From: CAYMLQ01 sp964390795
GTDB lineage: Bacteria > Verrucomicrobiota > Kiritimatiellia > RFP12 > UBA1067
DNA: 19,779 bases
Direction of reading: 5' to 3'
Assembly: GCA_964390795.1 (NCBI GenBank)
Contig: CAYMLQ010000068.1
Location: 1 to 19,779, forward strand
Shown: positions 15,289 to 19,779 of the stretch, piece after piece
Layout of the letters: every line of letters begins with the position of its first letter
Numbering within the stretch: the stretch's first letter is position 1
Translations under genes and position numbers: made by a program
The notes under the pieces: generated by a model
Database searches by the model: none
Told to the model about the DNA's origin: nothing
Seen by the model: only the letters and a program-made list of their open reading frames with translations

Positions 15289-17811
15289 TCACTTGATCTG
15301 CGTGAAGGTGGGTCGGCGCCCGCGATACCACGCAAGCATAATCGGCGTTGCAATGAAAATAGTGGAATAGGTGCCGGCGACCAAACCAATCAGCATCGCC
15401 AACGCGAAGTCATTGATCGCCCCGCCACCGAAAATGAAGAGCGCCAATGTGGCGATCAGTGTTGACAACGAGGTCAGGATCGTACGGCTCAGGGTTTTGT
15501 TGATGGCCAGATTACACAACGTTTTAAACTCCATCTTCGGATCTTTCCGCAAATCCTCGCGGATGCGGTCGAAAATCACGATGGTGTCGTTGATCGAATA
15601 ACCGACGATCGTCAACAATGCCGCAACGATCGTCAAGCTCACCTGTCGCCCGCAAAGACTATAAAGGCCCAGCGTGATGAAAGCGTCGTGGGCCAACGCC
15701 ACCACGCCACCGAGCGCAAAACCGAACTCGAAGCGGAGCGCGACATAGATAAGGATGCCAACCAGCGAAAACAAAATCGCCCAGCGTGCTGAACTCTTGA
15801 GATCCGAACCAACCTCAGAACCAACGTCCTCTTCGCCCACCAGCTTAAACTTGCTGTCAGGCATCACCTTGGCCATGGCGTCCTGAATAAGTTTGGAGAC
15901 GTTTTCTTCGCCCACCTTGATGGTGCCGGTCTTGATGAGCAGCAGGTTGCCAGTCCCGTCCAGCGTGGACTGATACTGGATGGTGGCGTCGCTGACCACC
16001 GAAGCCACGAGCTTGCGCACCTCACCGATATCCGCCTTCTTCGCGTAATCGTAGGTCATCGAAGCGCCACCTGTGAAATCCACTGCCATCACGCTGGCTG
16101 GGTTCATGAACGCACGTCCGAAAAACAGCGCACAGGAGACAACAATGATCGCCAGCGAGGTGAGTCCGGCAACCTTACCCCAACGCAAGAAATCGTAGTT
16201 CGCGTCCTTCATGAACTGCATCATCTTGTACGGCTTCGTACGGGTATCCGACATCGTCGCATTGAAAATCAGGCGCGTCACAACCAGCGCCGTGAACATG
16301 CTGACAATGATACCGGCCGACAGGGTGATCGCATAGCCTCGAATCGGCCCCGCGCCGAAAATGAACAGGATGACGGCCGTGAGCAGCGTAGTGATGTTCG
16401 AGTCGAAGATCGCCAAGAACGCGCGGTCATAGCCGGCCGAGACCGCCGCGCGGGCCGACTTGCCCAGGGCGAACTCTTCACGCATGCGCTCAAAGATCAA
16501 CACGTTGGCGTCCACGGCCATACCGAGCGTCAGCACGATACCCGCGATGCCCGGCATGGTCAGCACCGGCAGGTCGAACGAACGCTTCGCGATGGAGGCG
16601 TCTCGAACGAAAATTCCCAGAATGCTTGAGGCCACGATCAGTCCGGCCGGCAACAGCAACACGTCCAACACCAACGCCACGTTCGCGATCATTCCGCAAT
16701 AGGAGTAGTAAATCAGCATGAACAGCGCCACCAGAATGATGCCCATGACCGAAGCGCGCACCCCGCTCGCGATCGCGTCGGCACCCAGAGTGGACTCCAC
16801 CGCGCGTTTTTCGAGAATCTTCATCGGCGCGGGCAACGAGCCTGCGTTCAGGATGTTTCGCAACACAGCAGCCTCGGACCAAGAAAAACTGCCCTCGATC
16901 ACCGCACGCCCGTTGGGGATTTCCGTGCGGAGCACCGGCGCGGAGTAGAGCGTGTCGTCCAACACGATGGCAAGTTGGCGACCCACGTCGCTGTCCTTGT
17001 TGCGCGAACCGCGCGGCGCATACGCCTTGGTCAGCTTGGCGAACTCGGCGGAACCTTTGGCGTTAAACACCAGCGAGACGTGTACGCGGCCGGTCATAGG
17101 CTCGATCTCGACCGAGGAACTGGACAGCGCCTCGCCCGTCATCTCGGCCTTGCGCAGCACATAGACCGGACGGAACGTGACTTGACCGTTCGCGCCCTGC
17201 GTCTTCTCCAGCATGAACGCATAGCGCGGATCAGGCACCTCGAAGAGGGAGAACCGGCGAGCATAATCGGGATCCTGCACTAAATCGTTATACTTGTCCG
17301 AGCGCTTGTACGAACGGCCGTCCTCAGACATTACGTAGCCTTCGGGCAGACGCCCGGAGGCCACCAATTTGTCGACCAACTGATCGTTCTGCTTATGCAC
17401 CAGCTTGAACTCAAGAAACGCCGCGCTCTGGATGCTCTTCTCGGCTGCGTCGCGCTTCTCGCCCCCGATGCCCGGGAGTTGCACGGTGATGCGGTGATCC
17501 TTGCCACCCTGAATCACCGGCTCGTTCACGCCCAGTCCGTCGATGCGGTTGCGGATCACCTCGATCGCCCGCGCGTCCGCATCTTTCAGGATGTTGTTGA
17601 CCTGGTTCTGAACCTCAGCGTCCGACAGCTCGACATCCACAGCCTTGATGCTGTTGAACAACTTCTTCTCATCGATCGCGACGGTAAAGCTCGTGCCGCC
17701 CGAAAGATCCAACCCAAGCCGGATTTTGTCCTTCGGGGGAATCACCACATAAGCCGATAAAACAGCCACAATCGCTAGTACCAGCCACTTCCACAGGTCG
17801 TTTCTACTCAT
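15289..17811 (-). CDS. secDF: Fused protein-export membrane protein SecD-SecF
   Basis: A single 840-residue protein combining SecD (about 1-520) and SecF (about 535-840), accessory subunits that use the proton gradient to help SecYEG complete translocation. SecD marks: first helix at 8-25, RLGLDLSGGTSF (31-42), the periplasmic P1 domain, and GMAVDANVLIFERMREE in the fourth helix. SecF marks: DFTGGASMTY at the start of its periplasmic domain and GYSINDTIVIFDRIREDLR. All 12 helices appear present, and the fusion is in frame with no break. Fused SecDF occurs in Bacillus, Bacteroidetes and PVC bacteria. The ATG at 17811 follows GGAG at a long spacing of 10. It follows yajC by 113 bases with its own probable promoter, and ends at a strong terminator. 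Confidence 0.97.
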   Translation of the reverse strand: MSRNDLWKWLVLAIVAVLSAYVVIPPKDKIRLGLDLSGGTSFTVAIDEKKLFNSIKAVDVELSDAEVQNQVNNILKDADARAIEVIRNRIDGLGVNEPVIQGGKDHRITVQLPGIGGEKRDAAEKSIQSAAFLEFKLVHKQNDQLVDKLVASGRLPEGYVMSEDGRSYKRSDKYNDLVQDPDYARRFSLFEVPDPRYAFMLEKTQGANGQVTFRPVYVLRKAEMTGEALSSSSVEIEPMTGRVHVSLVFNAKGSAEFAKLTKAYAPRGSRNKDSDVGRQLAIVLDDTLYSAPVLRTEIPNGRAVIEGSFSWSEAAVLRNILNAGSLPAPMKILEKRAVESTLGADAIASGVRASVMGIILVALFMLIYYSYCGMIANVALVLDVLLLPAGLIVASSILGIFVRDASIAKRSFDLPVLTMPGIAGIVLTLGMAVDANVLIFERMREEFALGKSARAAVSAGYDRAFLAIFDSNITTLLTAVILFIFGAGPIRGYAITLSAGIIVSMFTALVVTRLIFNATMSDTRTKPYKMMQFMKDANYDFLRWGKVAGLTSLAIIVVSCALFFGRAFMNPASVMAVDFTGGASMTYDYAKKADIGEVRKLVASVVSDATIQYQSTLDGTGNLLLIKTGTIKVGEENVSKLIQDAMAKVMPDSKFKLVGEEDVGSEVGSDLKSSARWAILFSLVGILIYVALRFEFGFALGGVVALAHDAFITLGLYSLCGRQVSLTIVAALLTIVGYSINDTIVIFDRIREDLRKDPKMEFKTLCNLAINKTLSRTILTSLSTLIATLALFIFGGGAINDFALAMLIGLVAGTYSTIFIATPIMLAWYRGRRPTFTQIK

Positions 17812-17862
17812 TGTTCAACAGCTCCACAGTTCGACACAATAAACCTTAACAGAATCAAAAGA

Positions 17863-17878
17863 GTGCTTAGTATAGCAC
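17863..17878 (-). promoter_or_regulatory. Probable secDF promoter (-10) within a small hairpin
   Basis: On the minus strand, TGC followed by TATACT (17874-17869) makes an extended -10 element about 57 bases before the secDF ATG; the -35 is weak. The element lies in the loop of a 5-bp inverted repeat (GTGCT with AGCAC), followed leftwards by TTTT, which could instead act as a weak terminator or attenuator after yajC. Confidence 0.4.
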
Positions 17879-17924
17879 ACTCCCCCGGTAGGTTTCATCC
17901 ATGAATTTAAAAAAAGTGCTCGGG

Positions 17925-18263
17925 CTACTTGGCCTCATCCAGAGTCGCCGCCTCGCCGTCTTTGAGCACCCGGCTCACCGCCCCACGCGCGACCTCCACG
18001 GAGACCTTGGGCGCGACCTCCACGAGGAACGTGGCGTCCCGCGCTTCGGTGATCGTGCCGATCAGCCCGCCCGCAAAGACGACTTTCTGCCCCGCGCGGA
18101 GTTCGGCGATCATGCGCAGACGCTCCTTCTCCTTGCGCTGCTGCGGACGAATCATCATGAAATAGAAGATGCCGAAAACCAGCACCATCGGAATCATCAT
18201 GCCGCCCATGCCCATCGCACCCTGCGGCGAGGCCGCTTGCGCCATCATCAGTCCTGCGTTCAT
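17925..18263 (-). CDS. yajC: Preprotein translocase subunit YajC
   Basis: A 112-residue protein with one membrane helix (about 23-38, MIPMVLVFGIFYFMMI) directly followed by RPQQRKEKER, the family's hallmark. A small cytoplasmic beta domain comes next, with LRAGQKVVFAGGLIGTI and a VEVARGAVSRVL end. YajC associates with SecDF in the holotranslocon. The N-terminal methionine/alanine/glycine-rich stretch before the helix is longer than in E. coli, as is common outside proteobacteria. AGGAG precedes the ATG at 18263 by 7 bases. It stands between tgt and secDF, the widely conserved order. Confidence 0.96.
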   Translation of the reverse strand: MNAGLMMAQAASPQGAMGMGGMMIPMVLVFGIFYFMMIRPQQRKEKERLRMIAELRAGQKVVFAGGLIGTITEARDATFLVEVAPKVSVEVARGAVSRVLKDGEAATLDEAK

Positions 18264-18299
18264 TCGCGTTCTCCTATGAAAGTGGAATCTTGGGGAGTC

Positions 18300-18327
18300 C
18301 GAGCTTCCAGTTTCGAGTTTCCAGTTT
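18300..18327. repeat. Four tandem heptamers in the tgt-yajC spacer
   Basis: Four consecutive 7-base units, alternating C-GAG-[CT]TT and CCAGTTT, so the array also reads as two 14-base copies with one mismatch (18301-18314 and 18315-18328). It is bracketed by TGGGGA at 18291 and TCCCCA at 18332, a 6-base inverted pair, and ends directly at the tgt stop codon. The unit recurs inside the YfhO-like gene. Confidence 0.8.
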
Positions 18328-18337
18328 CAGTTCCCCA

Positions 18338-19513
18338 TCACGCCACGACAACGTTGGCCCGCGATTTGAGCCCGTTCGGCCGCAACGCCGCCTCGACCGC
18401 CTGCCGCCACTCGCGGAAACAGTCGTTGGCGATCGCCTCGCGCATCTCGCGCATGAAATCCAGATACCGGTACATGTTGTGGATCGTCAGCAGACGCACC
18501 CCGAGAATCTCACCCACGTTGATCAGATGCCTCACGTAAGCCCTCGAGAAATGGCGGCAGCAGTAGCACGCGCACCCCTCCTCGACCGGCCGCAGATCCG
18601 CCTTGTACGACCCACCCTTCACCGGATAGGCCCCGTTTCGCGTGTAGGCCGTGCCGTGCCGCGCCACCCGCGTCGGAATCACGCAGTCGAACATGTCCAC
18701 GCCCCGCGCCACCGACTCGCACATCTGAAACATGTCGCCAAGCCCCATCACATACCTCGGGCGCTCGCGCGGCAGGCAGCGCACGCCGTCCTCCACGCCC
18801 TTCAGCATCACGTCCTCCGGCTCGCCCACGCTCACGCCGCCCACCGCGTACCCGTCAAAACCCATGGCGATCAGTTCGCGTGCGCAACGCTCCCTTAGGG
18901 CCAGATACTCTCCGCCCTGCACGATGCCGAAAACCAACTGTCCGGGCGCACGCTCCTGCTCCAGACAACGAGCGGCCCATAATAGGGTCTTGTCCACTGA
19001 CTGGCAAGCGTATTGTGCGTCGCACGGATACGGCATGCACTCGTCGAAACACATCGCGATATCCGAACCCAGCGTGCGCTGCACCGCCATCGCCTCTTTG
19101 GGCCCGAGGAAGAATTTGGATCCGTCAATATGCGACCTGAACTCCACGCCGTCCGCCTTGATTTTCCGCAGGTTGTTCAGGCTGAATACCTGAAACCCGC
19201 CGCTATCGGTCAGAAGCGGCCGGTTCCAACCCATGAACGCGTGCAGCCCGCCGCATGCGGCCATCACCTCCATGCCGGGGCGCAGCAGCAGATGATAGGT
19301 GTTACCCAAGATGATGGAGGCGCCCAACTCCTCGAGGTCGCGCGGCTCAAGCGCCTTGACCGTCGCCTGGGTGCCCACCGGCATGAAGACCGGCGTCTCC
19401 ACCGCGCCGTGCGCAGTCCACAGCCGCCCCAGCCGCGCACCCGTATGCCGGTCCTCCTTGAGAACCTCAAAGGTTCCGGGCTTCTGCGCCTCGCCGCCTG
19501 TCGCTTCTTTCAT
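18338..19513 (-). CDS. tgt: tRNA-guanine transglycosylase (queuine tRNA-ribosyltransferase)
   Basis: The 391-residue enzyme exchanges guanine 34 of GUN-anticodon tRNAs (Asp, Asn, His, Tyr) for preQ1 on the way to queuosine. All key sites are present: LLTDSGGFQVFSL with the base-binding aspartate D103, FGIVQGG, GLGDMFQMCESVARGVDMFDCVIPTR with the nucleophilic D273, and the zinc site C314, C316, C319 and H345 (CACYCC ... TIHN). Length is that of bacterial Tgt plus a short N-terminal extension of about 10 residues. The ATG at 19513 is the first plausible start; its ribosome binding site is weak. It heads the leftward tgt-yajC-secDF group. No queuosine biosynthesis genes are in the window. Confidence 0.97.
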   Translation of the reverse strand: MKEATGGEAQKPGTFEVLKEDRHTGARLGRLWTAHGAVETPVFMPVGTQATVKALEPRDLEELGASIILGNTYHLLLRPGMEVMAACGGLHAFMGWNRPLLTDSGGFQVFSLNNLRKIKADGVEFRSHIDGSKFFLGPKEAMAVQRTLGSDIAMCFDECMPYPCDAQYACQSVDKTLLWAARCLEQERAPGQLVFGIVQGGEYLALRERCARELIAMGFDGYAVGGVSVGEPEDVMLKGVEDGVRCLPRERPRYVMGLGDMFQMCESVARGVDMFDCVIPTRVARHGTAYTRNGAYPVKGGSYKADLRPVEEGCACYCCRHFSRAYVRHLINVGEILGVRLLTIHNMYRYLDFMREMREAIANDCFREWRQAVEAALRPNGLKSRANVVVA

Positions 19514-19574
19514 GAGGGCGCGTAGTTAAACACAAATCCCCCGGCAGACAAAGAAGAAAATGCCAAGTTGTCTG

Positions 19575-19604
19575 TTGACACATGGCCGCCCCCTCTGTTA
19601 AAGT
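19575..19604 (+). promoter_or_regulatory. Sigma70-type promoter for the small basic ORF (and perhaps tRNA-Cys)
   Basis: A consensus -35 TTGACA (19575-19580) lies 18 bases before TAAAGT (19599-19604), which is preceded by TGT, an extended -10. Transcription would start near 19611, about 5 bases before the ATG at 19616. The promoter points away from tgt. Confidence 0.65.
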
Positions 19605-19615
19605 TTGCGGCCTTT

Positions 19616-19711
19616 ATGGGACAGCAACTTAGAAAACGAGTGAAGCGCCAGCGTCGTGATGCCCGCAACAAACGGGTTAAAGAACGTATGCGTGCGCCGA
19701 TGAAAAAGTAA
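19616..19711 (+). CDS. 31-residue arginine/lysine-rich small protein
   Basis: An ATG at 19616 opens a 31-codon frame closed by TAA. The peptide begins MGQQLRKRVKRQRRDARNKR and has 15 basic residues (9 Arg, 6 Lys) against 2 acidic. Such composition is typical of very small ribosomal-type or RNA-binding proteins (compare bTHX or bL36 in style, not in sequence). I recall similar short basic proteins in Verrucomicrobiota-like genomes but cannot confirm homology here. A good promoter lies immediately upstream, and there is no Shine-Dalgarno, so translation from a nearly leaderless mRNA is implied. The stop is 15 bases before tRNA-Cys. Alternative: a chance frame in a tRNA leader transcript. Confidence 0.6.
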   Translation: MGQQLRKRVKRQRRDARNKRVKERMRAPMKK

Positions 19712-19726
19712 TCCTTTTTTCGTCAA

Positions 19727-19779
19727 GGTGCGATGGCCGAGTGGTTAGGCAGAGGTCTGCAAAACCTCGAACAGCGGTT
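19727..19779 (+). tRNA. tRNA-Cys (anticodon GCA), 5' part, cut by the window end
   Basis: The acceptor 5' strand GGTGCGA (19727-19733) is followed by U8, a D arm with stem GCC/GGC and loop containing GTGGTTA, then the anticodon stem GAGGT/ACCTC around the loop CTGCAAA. The anticodon GCA is at 19759-19761. The T arm begins (GCGGTT) and is truncated at the window edge. Confidence 0.93.

Noticed and set aside
17901..18539. A 212-codon plus-strand frame across yajC and the end of tgt
   Set aside because: It overlaps two certain genes on the other strand, and the central SSFEFPVSV peptide is just the translated heptamer repeat.
19702..19720. A-rich/T-rich inverted repeat after the small ORF as a terminator
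   Set aside because: The stem is almost only A-T pairs and would be too weak; transcription probably continues into tRNA-Cys.
1..19779. CRISPR array, toxin-antitoxin or phage defence system
   Set aside because: No regularly spaced repeats with spacers, cas-like genes, or recognisable toxin, antitoxin or defence domains were found; the gene content is explained by glycan assembly, protein export and tRNA modification.

Overview
The window looks like chromosomal DNA of a moderately GC-rich, Gram-negative, didermic bacterium. A fused SecD-SecF protein, a long YfhO-type membrane protein, a secreted sialate O-acetylesterase-type enzyme and small G/A-rich heptamer repeats together suggest the PVC superphylum (Verrucomicrobiota or Kiritimatiellota). 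This placement is inference; the window has no rRNA or other phylogenetic marker.

Left edge (1-931): the N-terminal part of a secreted sialate O-acetylesterase-type enzyme runs leftwards out of the window. A gene-poor stretch of about 450 bases follows, holding at most a decayed transposase fragment.

Centre (932-15219): a surface-polysaccharide (O-antigen or capsule type) locus. Ten leftward genes or gene remnants form one tightly packed, probably co-transcribed unit from about 13288 down to 1727. In order of transcription they are: YfhO-like membrane protein, Wzx-type flippase, GT10 fucosyltransferase, GT2 glycosyltransferase, a truncated sugar-nucleotide cytidylyltransferase remnant, an extended-SDR sugar epimerase/dehydratase, a GT4-type glycosyltransferase, a second GT2, a GT11 fucosyltransferase, and an FkbM-type methyltransferase. 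Several junctions are TGATG or TAATG overlaps, pointing to translational coupling. A DUF268 methyltransferase-like gene meets the unit tail to tail at a shared TCATGA. Divergent from the YfhO gene are a GT11-like glycosyltransferase and a GT-D-fold glycosyltransferase. The simplest reading is that these enzymes assemble, modify (fucose, methyl) and export a lipid-linked oligosaccharide. No Wzy polymerase, O-antigen ligase or GDP-fucose synthesis genes were recognised, so the locus is incomplete here or relies on genes elsewhere.

Right side (15228-19513): the classic housekeeping order tgt, yajC, secDF, all leftward, ending in a clear intrinsic terminator just beyond the rightward GT-D gene. 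Past tgt, on the opposite strand, a good sigma70-type promoter precedes a 31-residue, extremely basic small ORF and then the 5' part of a tRNA-Cys(GCA) gene cut by the window end.

The most unusual items are: a tandem heptamer repeat in the tgt-yajC spacer that recurs inside the YfhO coding sequence; the small arginine/lysine-rich ORF with almost no 5' leader; the halved cytidylyltransferase; and a possible leaderless promoter for the divergent glycosyltransferase pair.
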